Shown here one piece after another: positions 20,015 to 30,381 of a stretch of DNA of 64,000 bases. The position numbers were made by a program, and so were the translations under genes. Position 1 is the stretch's first letter; each line of letters starts with the position of its first letter. Source of the DNA: Alopecurus myosuroides (taxonomy: Eukaryota; Streptophyta; Magnoliopsida; Poales; Poaceae); NCBI GenBank assembly GCA_028641055.1, contig JAPCYS010002429.1:1-64000 (forward strand), written 5' to 3'. The notes under the pieces were generated by a model. It saw only the letters and a program-made list of their open reading frames with translations. It made no database searches and was not told the origin of the DNA.

Positions 20015-21215
20015 CTTTTTCTATGTGTACTACTATGAAAGCATGGGATAAATATCATATTCATGATGGATTTCTGTTTAGAGCTAATAAATTATGTGTT
20101 CCCGGGTGTTCTTTGCGTTTGTTACTGTTGCAGGAATCTCATAGTGGTGGATTAATGGGACACTTTGGACGTGAGAAAACATTGCTTATGTTAGATGATA
20201 TTTTTTATTGGGCACACATATGGCGTGATGTGTATAGGTTTGTGCAGCGTTGCATCACTTGCAACAAAGAAAAATCGAAATTGAAGCCTCATGGTTTGTA
20301 TACTCCTCTTCCTGCACCTACTACACCATGGGACGATATTATTATGGATTTTCTGCTAGGATTACCAAGGACTAAGATAGGACATGATTCTGTATTTGTG
20401 GTAGTGGATAGATTCTCTAAAATTTCACGCTTTATTGCATGCCACAAGAGCAACGATGTGTCGCATATTGCTAATATGTTTTTAATGGACATAGTGAGAT
20501 TACATGGAGTACCAAAAACTATTGATTCTGACCGTGATGTGAAGTTCATGGCTACTTTTGGAAGACACTTCGGGGGAAGCTTGGGACAAAGTTTTTGTTT
20601 TCTACTACTTGTCAAGCCCAAACTGATGGACAAACGGAGGTGGTAAATTGCAGATTATCCACCTTATTGAGAGCTATAATAAAGAAGAATCTGCGAGAGT
20701 AGGAAGATTGTTTAACGCATGTGGAGTTTTCTTATAATAGAGCGGTGCATTCTACTACTCAATTGTGCCCTTTTGAGGTGTAAATGGTTTGAAACCCATT
20801 ACACCACTTGATTTGCTGTCACTTCCCATCCAAGAAAGAGTTAACATGGAGGCATCAAAAAGAGTTTATTTCGTGAGGAAGATCCATGAGAAAACAAAGC
20901 AAGCCAAGAAGGGAAGACATGTAGTTGAGAGAGTTAACAAGAAGAGAAAGGAGATCATATTTCGGCCAGGAGACATGGTGTGGGTGCATTTTCGCAAATA
21001 CTGGTTTCCCACATTGGGCAAGTCCAAGTTGATTCCTCGACGTGCTGGTCCATATAAAGTTCTTGCAAGAATTAATGATAATGCATACAAGATAGATCTT
21101 CTAGCTGATGAGTTTGGTGTGAGCAATTCATTCGATGTTGCTGATTTGACACCATACTATGGAGATGACCTTGATGCATCGAGGAGGACGCCTTATCAAG
21201 GGGTAGGGAGGACGG
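20015..21215 (+). pseudogene. integrase of C with GPY module
   Basis: The order is DKYHIHDGFLFRANKLCVPG, the HHCC zinc finger (ESHSGGLMGHFGREKT...CITCNKEK, 20135-20275), MDFLLGLPRTK (20345), [28 protein letters not shown] (20526) and, in another frame, [10 protein letters not shown] (about 20615-20650) with the catalytic glutamate. Then come PLDLLSLPIQERVNM, GDMVWVHFRKYWFP and the GPY module RRAGPYKVLARINDNAYKID (about 21040). Frameshifts near 20600 and 20790 and a TAG at 20700 disable it. Confidence 0.85.
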
Positions 21216-22098
21216 TGAGGAAATCCCTAGTTGTTCACCAATTCAAACACATGATGATGTTGTTGTTCAAGATAATAATAATGGAGTGAGACTTGGACCA
21301 TTGACAAGATCAAGAACTAAGTTACTAGAACAATAGGTGAACTCACTCTTAATAGAATATGTTGTTTGTGCTTATGAGAATTTTATACTGCCTAAGTCTA
21401 TCCATTTATGTATGATCAGGGTTATTGATAACACAACCATGGATGTAGAAGAACATCAAGAGGAGCTGAAAAACAAGATGGTGGTGCTGGAAAACAAGAG
21501 GATACTTGAAAAAAGCAAGGTTTCCCAACTGGAAAACAAGGCTTACAAGCTGGAAAACAAGAGATAAGATGGCGCCCAATATCTATTATTGCGCCACACA
21601 CGGGCCATAATTAGTTATTAGGCAAGGACCTACGTGTCCACATGGCTGAACCCGAGTTAGGACAGTTTGTATCCCAAGATGAGTCCAAATCAAGTCCAAT
21701 TGACCAAGTTGAGTTTGACCCTAATAGGAGAGCTGGGAGGTGCGCCATACCCCCTATGTCGCACCCCTCCCTCATATATACTCCCAACCTACGAGTTGAG
21801 GAGTTTGGACTATGTTAAAAAATAAACCCTGGAACCTCTAGATTGAACCTGCTTGTAAGAATTCTGTTAGCCCTGCAAAATTGTGTTATATCTATTGTTC
21901 CATTGGGAATAAGATGATACAGGACCACTTTGTCGTCAGTGGCTACATTGTGCAAGAGTGTGTAGTTGAGAATATCCATAGGGATTGAGAGTTGTTGCAT
22001 TGGAATCAGGGTTCATCCAGGAGAGTTTTCAGTGAGGCACTAGTTATCTATCTACCAAATCAAGTTGCTTATTGAGAAGATTGGGCCACCCCATATCA
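21216..22098 (+). repeat. 3' LTR of C
   Basis: 883 bp, starting TGAGGAAATCCC after the purine-rich GGGGTAGGGAGGACGG (21200-21215) and ending CATATCA. The first 350 bp continue the pol frame: LGPLTRSRTKLLEQ, a TAG, VNSLLIEYVVCAYENFILPK, and a tail with three LENK units, stopping at 21567. A TATA-like CATATATACT is at 21772-21781. Confidence 0.82.
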
Positions 22099-22190
22099 AT
22101 TATTGCCTTGATGAGCTCTTTGTTTTTGCACTAAAGTAGCCAAATTAGCAACATGTCTTGTCAAAATTGTCATAGATTCTTGCAACACAT
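22099..22190 (-). pseudogene. gag of H, segment left of D
   Basis: The minus strand is open: LQESMTILTRHVANLATLVQ, then KQRAHQGNN, ending at C's LTR. It continues in frame from EAATQESVD at 30190-30216 once D is removed. It resembles a coiled-coil gag N-terminus; the homologous part of E is around 61965. Confidence 0.7.
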
Positions 22191-23789
22191 TGATACGTCA
22201 TAAACATATCCTTAATTTCTGATGTTCCATGTTGTTTTCTTATTGTTTCCCACATGTTTGCTATACACTTTATGTCATTTTTATCGATTTTCCGGACTAA
22301 CCTATTGAGAAGATGCCACAGAGCCAGTTCCATGTTTTCTGTTGTTTTTAGTTTCAGAAAAGTTGTTTTGGAAATATTCTCAGAAATGGAAAATTCGAAG
22401 CCCGGAAGTCTTAGAAATCCCGGAGGTTCCACGGAGTCCCGAAAAGACCCGAAGGGGGGACTCAGGGGGCCCACACCATAGGGTGGCGCCCCCCTTCCCC
22501 CTGGCCGCGCCAGGGGTGGTGTGGGGCCCCTGAGGCTCCACCGCCTCTACCCTTTCGCCTATTTATTCCCCCCGAGACATAAACCCTAAGAGGATACCAC
22601 TTTTACGGGAGAAACACCCGAGGCCGCCATCACCGTCATCCCGAGATCGGAAGGGTTCTCGACCTCTCCCCGGCACCCTGCCGGAGGGGGAAATCATCAC
22701 CGGAGGGGTCTACACCACCATGCCCTCCTCCAAAGTGATGCGTGAGTAGTTCATCCCTGGACTACGGGTCCATAGAGTAGCTAGATGGTCGTTCTATCTA
22801 CTTTGTGCCTCATGTTTAGATCTTGTGAGCTGCCTAACAAGATTAAGATCATATTTATGTAATTCTCCATGTTGTGTTTGCTGGGATCTGATGAATGTTG
22901 AATGCTATGTCTTCTGATTATCAATCTATCATGTTATCTTCATGCATATGTTATTTATGATCTTGCATGCTCTCCGTTGTTAGTAGATGCTCTGTCCAAG
23001 TAGATGCTAGTAACTCCAAGAGGGAGTATTTATGCTCGATAGTGGGTTTATGCCTTCTTTTCATCCATGCTCGAGTGACAGAAATGTAACGGATGGAGGA
23101 TGTGTTGTTTCCATTAGGGAGAAAAAAAATAATGCTTTGTCTAAGAATGATGTTATTGTTTACATTACACACTTTGCTTACTTAGATTATCTATTGCTTG
23201 CAACTTAATACCCAACGTTTGTTCGGATGATATTCGAAGGGTGGATTTTTAGTAATAGATGCAGTTGGATAACGGTCTATGTATCTTGTTGTAATGCCCG
23301 CATGAATCACATAGAAATCTTTATGTCTGGCATATGCACTACGGTGCATCCTTTATTTCTGTCAATTGCCCAGCTGTAATTTGTTCACCACACATGTTAT
23401 TAATCTTTCACGGAGAGACACCACTAGTGAACTATGGACCCCGGTCCTTTTTCCTCATACTGATAAACACCTATTGCTTTCATACTGCTCTCATACTGTT
23501 CCTACTGTTTTCCACACCATACGTTTAACCTCTTTGTGTTCAGCAAAACCAGTGAGATTGATAACCCCACTGCTTCGTTGGGGCAAAGTGATTTGATTGT
23601 GTTGTGAAGGTTCCACGTTGCTTCTAAACCGGTAGTGCGCCCTGCCATCTCAGCTACTTCACCTTCTGAAGTTACTCCTTCCTCCTACTAGTCGATTCAA
23701 CCTCGGTTTCTTTCTAAGGGGAACTTGATACTGCACTCTTCATACCTTCCTCTTGGGGTCTCCCAACGAACATGTGTTCACACGCATCA
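22191..23789 (+). repeat. 5' LTR of D
   Basis: 1599 bp. A GC-rich inverted repeat (22468-22535, CCCACACCAT...GGTGTGGGG) sits just upstream of the TATA-like CCTATTTATT at 22558-22567. Homologous to 28607-30189 and, on the other strand, to 51804-53241. Confidence 0.92.
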
Positions 23790-23799
23790 AGCACTTTTC

Positions 23800-23817
23800 T
23801 GGTGCCGTTGCCGGGGA
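23800..23817 (+). other. primer binding site of D (tRNA-Asp type)
   Basis: TGGTGCCGTTGCCGGGGA starts ten bases after the LTR and matches the complement of the plant tRNA-Asp 3' end (TGGCGCCGTTGCCGGGGA) at 17 of 18 positions. Confidence 0.85.
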
Positions 23818-23973
23818 GGAAGAGAATTTCTGCAAGGGTAGTCTCTCACTTCCAATCTCTTTATTTTGTTTTTGTTTTTCTTAGTTTATTTAATTTTGTC
23901 TTGTTTGCTTCTCTTTATCAAAGACACATTCTAGTTTTTATTTTTTGCTTTATTATGCTTGCTATCAATTTTT

Positions 23974-25057
23974 GATGTCCTTGAAACTAGATCCTATAGG
24001 CAAGGTGGGTTCACAGATGAACAACAAAAATATTATAAGGAACACCGCTTGTCACAAAAAGGAATACACTTATGGGTAGGGGTGGGCATAAAAAACCGAG
24101 AAACCGAACCCGAACCGAGACCGAACCGAACAAACCGAATTATAAGGTTAATTCAGTTTTCGGTCCATATATCGGTTCCCAACTTTAGAAAACCGAAATT
24201 ATATCGGTTAGTTCGGTTTTTAGTCCATGTTAACCGAATTGACCGAAATGACCGATTCATCATGCAATCAAATATTTCAAGACCATGCAACAATCTATAT
24301 CTAGGGAAATAAATCAGTTGTCCCATTAAAAATATCTATCATTGCCAACAGAGTCTCCACCGAAATCCTACTTATTGTTTTCTCTTATGTAACTGTAATT
24401 AAAGTTCACAACAAATACATACTCATACATATGTCGTGTAATATTAGCTTCCATGACACTAGGTTCACACCTCAATGTCGTCCCGGCAAGGCTCCGCAAC
24501 CCTATCCACACATTTTTGCGATCTAATTGTTGATTTGAATTTTTTTGCATGTTACAATCTCGGTTAATTTGGTTTAAACCGAAAACCGAACCGAATTTCT
24601 GAAGAACCGAATCGTCGGTTCCTGAAAAATGATAGGTTAATTCGGTTGTCACTTTCTAAAAACCGAATTATTATAAAACCCGAAAAACCGAACCGAAAAG
24701 ACCGAAAGAACCGAATGCCCACCCTAGTTATGGGAGCAAATTAATAAATTGCATGACTATGCTAAAAACTTGTGCTCTACTTATAATGTTACTTATTGCT
24801 TTGATAAATCATGTTGCTGTAGGAGGTATAAACACCTCCCTTTTCAATGTGAGTATAATGATAATGTTACCATATCTTCTTATGTTAAGGGAAATTATGA
24901 ATTATATGATGTGGAACAAATTGAAGAATTTATTGCTTGGAAGGGTGCATTCGAAATTGCCTATTTACTTGAAAGTATTGATGATGCACCTTATAAATAC
25001 GAGATTTATGCTATACTTGAATATTTCTTTGATAATTACATGGATTGTAATTACTAA
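23974..25057 (+). pseudogene. first ORF of D, split by a MITE
   Basis: Before the MITE the frame reads ETRSYRQGGFTDEQQKYYKE and HRLSQKGIHLW (to about 24076). After it the frame resumes as EQINKLHDYAKNLCSTYNVT, then CFDKSCCCRRYKHLPFQCEY and AYLLESIDDAPYKYEIYAIL, to a TAA at 25055-25057. Removing the MITE and one target copy restores continuity across the joint. It lies where gag begins in related elements and resembles the N-terminal gag-like protein of Sabrina-type elements, with no zinc knuckle. The start codon is uncertain. Function unknown. Confidence 0.55.
24077..24726 (+). mobile_element. hAT-like MITE in D
   Basis: 650 bp with terminal inverted repeats TAGGGGTGGGCA at the left and TGCCCACCCTA at the right. 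The flanks CTTATGGG (24069-24076) and GTTATGGG (24727-24734) are an 8-bp duplication with one mismatch, as expected for hAT elements. The interior is filled with AACCGAA/TTCGGTT units and has no transposase, so it moved with help from another element. Strand is arbitrary. Confidence 0.85.
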
Positions 25058-25120
25058 ATAATGGAATATCTTAATAAATGCTCTCAATGTAAGGAAGAGA
25101 CTAATGCCTTGTAGGAACCT

Positions 25121-25966
25121 ATGGAAGAAGAAACTGCAGAATCTAGAAGCTCACTGAATGAAAAAGAGGACGAGAGTGATGATCAAGAGGAGGAAGAGTG
25201 GAGCTACCCATGTCTACCTCCCAATGAGAGTAACGCATTAACTCATACATTATTTGATGAAAGTGATGATCCTATTGATTCTTCTGAAATATCCCTTTTT
25301 GATGAAATTGATACTTACTATACTTGTGATCTTGATACTACTATGAATAAAACTTGTGAGAATGATCTTTCTATTGTTATTTATGATAATCCATTCTACT
25401 TTGATAAATCCTATGATAATCCTCTATTTATTCCAACTATTGATATGCATGATAATGAGGAAGTTTGTTTAGAAAATTTATATGATAATTCTCTAGATGA
25501 TGGTCCTATGTTACTTGATGTTATAAATTATAATGCTACTGAAAATAGGATTGCTATAATGTGTCATATACCTTTTATGAGTGATCAATCATCTTGTTTT
25601 GCTATTGCTAAAAGTGGGAAGAAAGAGGAGCCGATTTTAAATTTTGATCCCACTGTTTTTGAGCTTGATATGAATTGTGTGCTTTTAGACCATGACAAAC
25701 ATGCTTTATGTGATAATTATGTTGTTGAGTTTATTCATGATGCTACTGAAAATTATTATGAGAGAGTAAAATATGCTTGTAGGAATCTTCATGTTACTAA
25801 AACACCTCTCTTTTTGTTGAAAGTTTTGAAGTTGCTCTTGTTCTACCTTCCCATGATTTCTAGTTTGAGCTTCTATAATTTATTTCTTTACAAGATTTCT
25901 ATGCATAGGAAGTGGGTTAGACTTAAATTTGTTTGTAATTTCTTCTTGATGCTCTCTTTTTCTTAA
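25121..25966 (+). CDS. acidic ORF of D with a hydrophobic C-terminus
   Basis: 281 codons, ATG MEEETAESRSSLNEKEDESD. The first 110 residues are rich in D, E and S; the middle has repeated YDNP/DKSYDN-like segments and cysteine pairs; the end has two hydrophobic stretches (FLLKVLKLLLFYLPMI and SFYNLFLYKI) and VRLKFVCNFFLMLSFS. No known domain recognised and no retrotransposon enzyme motif. Proteins of this style occur in non-autonomous Sabrina-type elements of grasses (from memory). The uninterrupted length in a decayed neighbourhood suggests the frame was maintained until recently. Membrane insertion is an inference. Confidence 0.55.
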   Translation: MEEETAESRSSLNEKEDESDDQEEEEWSYPCLPPNESNALTHTLFDESDDPIDSSEISLFDEIDTYYTCDLDTTMNKTCENDLSIVIYDNPFYFDKSYDNPLFIPTIDMHDNEEVCLENLYDNSLDDGPMLLDVINYNATENRIAIMCHIPFMSDQSSCFAIAKSGKKEEPILNFDPTVFELDMNCVLLDHDKHALCDNYVVEFIHDATENYYERVKYACRNLHVTKTPLFLLKVLKLLLFYLPMISSLSFYNLFLYKISMHRKWVRLKFVCNFFLMLSFS

Positions 25967-28606
25967 TTCATATTTCTCATGTGTGCATCTTCTTCATTTG
26001 AAAACACGTGATTCCACTTTTCTGGGCCTAGCTAAAAGGCGTTAAAGAAAAGCACTTCTTGGGAGATAACCCATGATTTTATGTTTGCTTTGTTTTTCTA
26101 TATTTTATTTGAGTCAAGGGGTTGTATAATTCTGTAGCAACTCCTTTGTATCTTTCTTATCATGTTTTAGTAGTGCCAAGTAAGGTTTCTGACGAGAGTT
26201 GGAGTTGGTTTTCGGATTTCTGCGCAGGAAACAGATTTCTGATGGCCACCGTAAAAAATCGTATAAAATCCTAGAAGCTCAGAATGATCTAAAATGTTTT
26301 GTGCTTATTCCTCAGCTAATTCCGCAACTTTTTTGTTCTTTAAGTTTTTCGATCTGAGCAACGTAAGTGCCTCAACAAAATACGTCTTTACACACAGTTC
26401 TGGTTTTGACAGATTCTACCATTTTTCTTGCATTTGCTCTTTTGTGACGTCAAGTGGGTTTATTTGCTTCACAAAACATCAATGGATGTAGCTAATGTTT
26501 AAAAGTATCAGTAGAACTTATGCCATACATAACCAATTGATTTTTATTTTTTGCACTAACCCTCTAATGTGAATTACCGTTTGAGTGTGGTGTGAAGGAA
26601 GTTTTCAAGTGTCAAGAGAAGAGGAGATATATGTGATCAAGAGGAGTGCAAGGTCAAAGCTTGGGGATGCCCCCGTGGTTCATCCAAGTATATTTTTATA
26701 ATACTGAAGCATCTAATCTTGGGGATGCCCAAGGCATCCCCTTCTTCATCAACTATCTATCAGGTCACTTCTCGTGACTGTATATTTTTATTCGGTCACA
26801 TCATATGAAGTTTACTTGGAGCGTATGTTTGTTTTTCTTTTGTTTTCTTTGCTGCAATAATACAGTTGGATCGTAGCATTCCTTTTTTGGGAGAGAGACA
26901 CTCTCCGATTTTTCATTTGAATACTTGCTATGCTAGTATTCTTAGTTTTCTTCTAGCTGCTGCAAAAATTCTTGTTTTCATTTCATCTCTTATTCAGAGC
27001 TGTTAGTTTTAGTAGTGTTATGTGAGTCCTCTCATGTTTGCTTGCTGTAGCATGTAGAGAATTTTTTTAAAGCATGATTTGTATGGTGCTTGTTGGGAAA
27101 AGAAATTGCTGCTTGAGGTAGAATTTTTAGCGGTGCAAGTAGAAGCTTGTATAGACTATGGCTAGAACTTTTTCATATCATGCTAGATGTTGTTTTAGTT
27201 TTAAATCCTTGTGGTTATTGAGTAACATGATTAGCCTCAAATAGCTGAGAGTGTTTAATGTGCCATTGAAAGAATCATGAGTTGTTCTTGTCATATTGAA
27301 GCATAAATTTGTGGTATTCTCCTTTGGATGTTTTATTTGGTTGACTTGGCGCATGCTCACACCATGTTTATGACTATGAACCAATCACAAATAGCCTCTA
27401 TGATCATTTAGTTTTTTAACTTGTGGTACCACTTATGCTTTGATTAATGTGGTTTGTGTCGCTATGCATGATTATGGCTCTTATGCTCTCTTGATTTGTC
27501 GCTCCCAGTCTTTTGATAGCCTCCACATGTACTGAGTATGAGCTCTACTCGTGCATCCAACTCCCAAATACCAATTTTTTTCCATTGTGTCCACCATACC
27601 TACCTGCATGTGGTAATTAACCGCCACTCCAAAGTAAATTGCTCATGTGTTACCTTTAAAACTTTCAAAATTACTCATGTTTTGTGCTCCTGTTTTAGCT
27701 CATGAGGACTTAAATAGAGAATCTTTATCTCATTTCTTGATTGGACTTTCACACCCTGGACTAGTGGCTTAATCCTGTTATCGAATGATAGAAGAGCTGG
27801 CAGCGGGGTGCCTAGCCCCAAATTAATAACACAAATTATCTTCACTATTTTTGCCCCTGATTTATCAGTCAAAGCATAATTGTGTAAACAAAAGAGAAAG
27901 GGGGTGACCTTCTACCTAGATGCGTCCTTCTATGGGAGCCGCTCTTGTGAAGTCTAGTTGTCTTGTGACGTACTATATTTTATGTTTACCATTCGTTGAC
28001 ATAAGCATACACCTCTCTTAAAAATGTTTTCAATACCTCTGTTTAATAAAATAAAAATCTCTAGCACATGCGTGATCCATGCTTCCCTCTCTGAAGGGCC
28101 TTTCTTTTACTTTTATGTTGAGTCTCCATCTTCTAACTTTATGCACAGTTGAGAGAGCATTTTTCCATTCTGAGTTTTATGTGCATTTGTCCCAGAAACA
28201 TTATTAATTGATTCATGATGTGTTATTTCTTGTTCTCTAATTATTTGTTCTAGTCTTCCTGATGAACTTTGAAGGTGTCCTGGCATTTATGTTTTCCCCA
28301 CAATTAAGGACTAGCGAAATATCACTTTGACATGCTTTCTCTATACTTGAAACAAACGTATATCTTTCTTTGCATTGTTATTCATGATCTTTTATTTGAA
28401 TTACTTCTCATGATGCAAAGTGATATCTATGCTTTATTATTAAATTATTATTTATCATGCTTGTGTTGAAGTTCTATGATCTCAGCTTACTTATGCTTTT
28501 ACATTATTGATGATCAAGTTTATGTTGGTAGCATGTCACCTCAGAAATTATTTTGTTTTTATCGTTTACCTACTCGAGGACGAGTAGGAACTAAGCTTGG
28601 GGATGT
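25967..28606 (+). other. non-coding 3' region and polypurine tract of D
   Basis: AT-rich; only short unsupported ORFs. AAGCTTGGGGATGCCCC occurs near 26658 and a second TTGGGGATGCCC at 26719. It ends with CTCGAGGACGAGTAGG and the purine tract AAGCTTGGGGATGT (28593-28606) just before the 3' LTR. The mirror of this sequence is at 53242 in G. Confidence 0.7.
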
Positions 28607-30189
28607 TGATCCGTCATAAGCGTATCCTTAATTTCGGATGTTCCATGTTGTTTTCCTATTGTTTCCCACATGTTTGTTATACACTTTATGTCATTTTTAT
28701 TGATTTTCTGGACTAACCTATTGACAAGATGCCACAGTGCTAGTTCCCTGTTTCCTGTTGTTTTTAGTTACAAAAAAGTTGTTCTGGAAATATTCTCGGA
28801 ATTGGAAAATTCGAAGCCCAGAAGTCTTAGAAATACCGGAGGTTGCGCGGAGTCCCAAAGAGACCTGGAGGGGGCCTCAGGTGGCCCACACCATAGGGTG
28901 GCGCCCCCTTCCCCCTTGGCCGCGCCAGGGGTGGTGTGGGGCCCCTGAGCCTCCACCTCCTCTGCCCTTTCGCCTATTTATTCCCCCGAGACGTAAACCC
29001 AAAGAGGATACCACTTTTACCCGAGAAACACCCGAGGCAGCCGTCACCGTCATCTCGAGATCAGGAGGGTTCTGGAGCTCTCCCCGGCATCCTGCCGGAG
29101 GGAGAAATCATCACCGGAGGGGTCTACACCACCATGTCCTCTTTCAAAGTGATGCGTGAGTAGTTCATCCCTGGACTACGAGTCCATAGCAGTATCTAGA
29201 TGGTCGGTCTCTCCACTTTGTGCCTCATGTTTAGATCGTGTGAGCTTCCTAACATGATCAAGGTCATCTTTATGTAATGCTACATGTTGTGTTTGCCGGG
29301 ATCAGATGAATGTTGAATGCTATGTCTCTTGATTATCAATCTATCATGTTATCTTCATGAATATGTTATTTATGATCTTGCATGCTCTCCGTTGTTAGTA
29401 GATGCTCTGGCCAAGTAGATGCTAGTAACTCCAAGAGGGAGTATTTATGCTCGATAGTGAGTCCATGCCTCCTTTTCATCCATGCTCGAGTGACAGAAAC
29501 GTGACGGATGGAGGATGTGATGTTGCCATTAGGGAGAAAACAACAATGCTTGGTCTAAGGATGATGTTATTGTTTACATTACACACTTTGTTTACTGCGA
29601 TTATCTGTTGCTTGCAACTTAATACCCAATGTTTGTTCGGATGATATTCGAAGGGTGGATTTTTAGTCATAGATGCAGTTGGATAACGGTCTATGTATCT
29701 TGTTGTAATGCCCGCATGAATCACAAAGTAACCTTTATGTCTTGCATATGCACTACGGTGCAGTCTTTATTTCTTTCAATTGCCCAGCTGTAATTTGTTC
29801 ACCACACATGTTATTTATCTTCCACGGAGAGACACCACTAGTGAACTGTGGACCCCGGTCCTTTTTCCTCATACTGCTCTCATACTGTTCCTACTATTTT
29901 CCTAATGTTTTCCACACCATACGTTTAACGTCTTTGTGTTCAGCAAAACCGGTGAGATTGACAACCTCACTGCTTCGTTGGGGCAAAGTGATTTGATTGT
30001 GATGTGCAGGTTCTACGTTGCTTCTGATCCGGTAGTGCGCCCTGCCATCTTAGCTGCTTCACCTTCTGAAGTTACTCCTTCCTCCTACTGGTCGATTCAA
30101 CCTTGGTTTCTTTCTGAGGGAATCTTGCTGCTGCACTCTTCATACCTTCCTCTTGGGGTCTCCCAACAAACGTGTGTTCACACGCATCA
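28607..30189 (+). repeat. 3' LTR of D
   Basis: 1583 bp, TGATCCGTC...GCATCA. Same layout as the 5' copy with scattered substitutions and indels, including a shortened stretch after CTCATACTG near 29880. Confidence 0.92.
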
Positions 30190-30381
30190 CACATCAACAG
30201 ATTCTTGAGTAGCAGCCTCATCTATTTTCCTATCCATTTTTTGTATATCACCTCTCAAATCCTTAGCTGACTTATCCATCCTCTTCTTGAAGAAATCTCT
30301 CAATGCCTCATACTCATTCCACTTCACCACATCATCAGGATTCTTCTTTTGCTGCACATCAAAATCACTAGAAGTCTCCAC
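30190..30381 (-). pseudogene. N-terminus of gag of H
   Basis: The minus strand reads VETSSDFDVQQKKNPDDVVK, then WNEYEALRDFFKKRMDKSAK, RGDIQKMDRKIDEAATQESV. E has the matching WREYEALRDVLTKKLDDNED near 61790. The position of E's ATG (61737) is a GTG here (30381-30379), so the start codon seems lost. It continues at 22190 beyond D. Confidence 0.7.

Larger units (their letters stand above)
20015..22098 (+). mobile_element. C: 3' part of a chromovirus-like element
   Basis: Integrase region, polypurine tract and 3' LTR of a plus-strand element of the same family as E, H and P. A's insertion at 20014 cuts it; the 5' LTR, gag and RT should be left of A but are not in the window. The 3' LTR ends ATATCA at 22098 inside H's gag. 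The expected duplication would start ATTAT (22099) but its partner is lost. Confidence 0.82.
22191..30189 (+). mobile_element. D: complete Sabrina-like non-autonomous LTR retrotransposon
   Basis: LTRs at 22191-23789 and 28607-30189 (TGAT...GCATCA), flanked by CACAT at 22186-22190 and 30190-30194. The primer site TGGTGCCGTTGCCGGGGA fits tRNA-Asp with one mismatch. The internal region has no protease, RT, RNase H or integrase motif; it encodes two small proteins of unknown function and a long AT-rich untranslated part. LTR sequence style matches the Triticeae Sabrina family (Athila lineage) from memory. LTRs differ by many single changes and indels, so it is older than B and J. A hAT-like MITE sits in its first ORF. 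Confidence 0.9.

Noticed and set aside
24100..24720. CRISPR-like or satellite array in AACCGAA repeats
   Set aside because: Irregular units without spacers; explained by the MITE.
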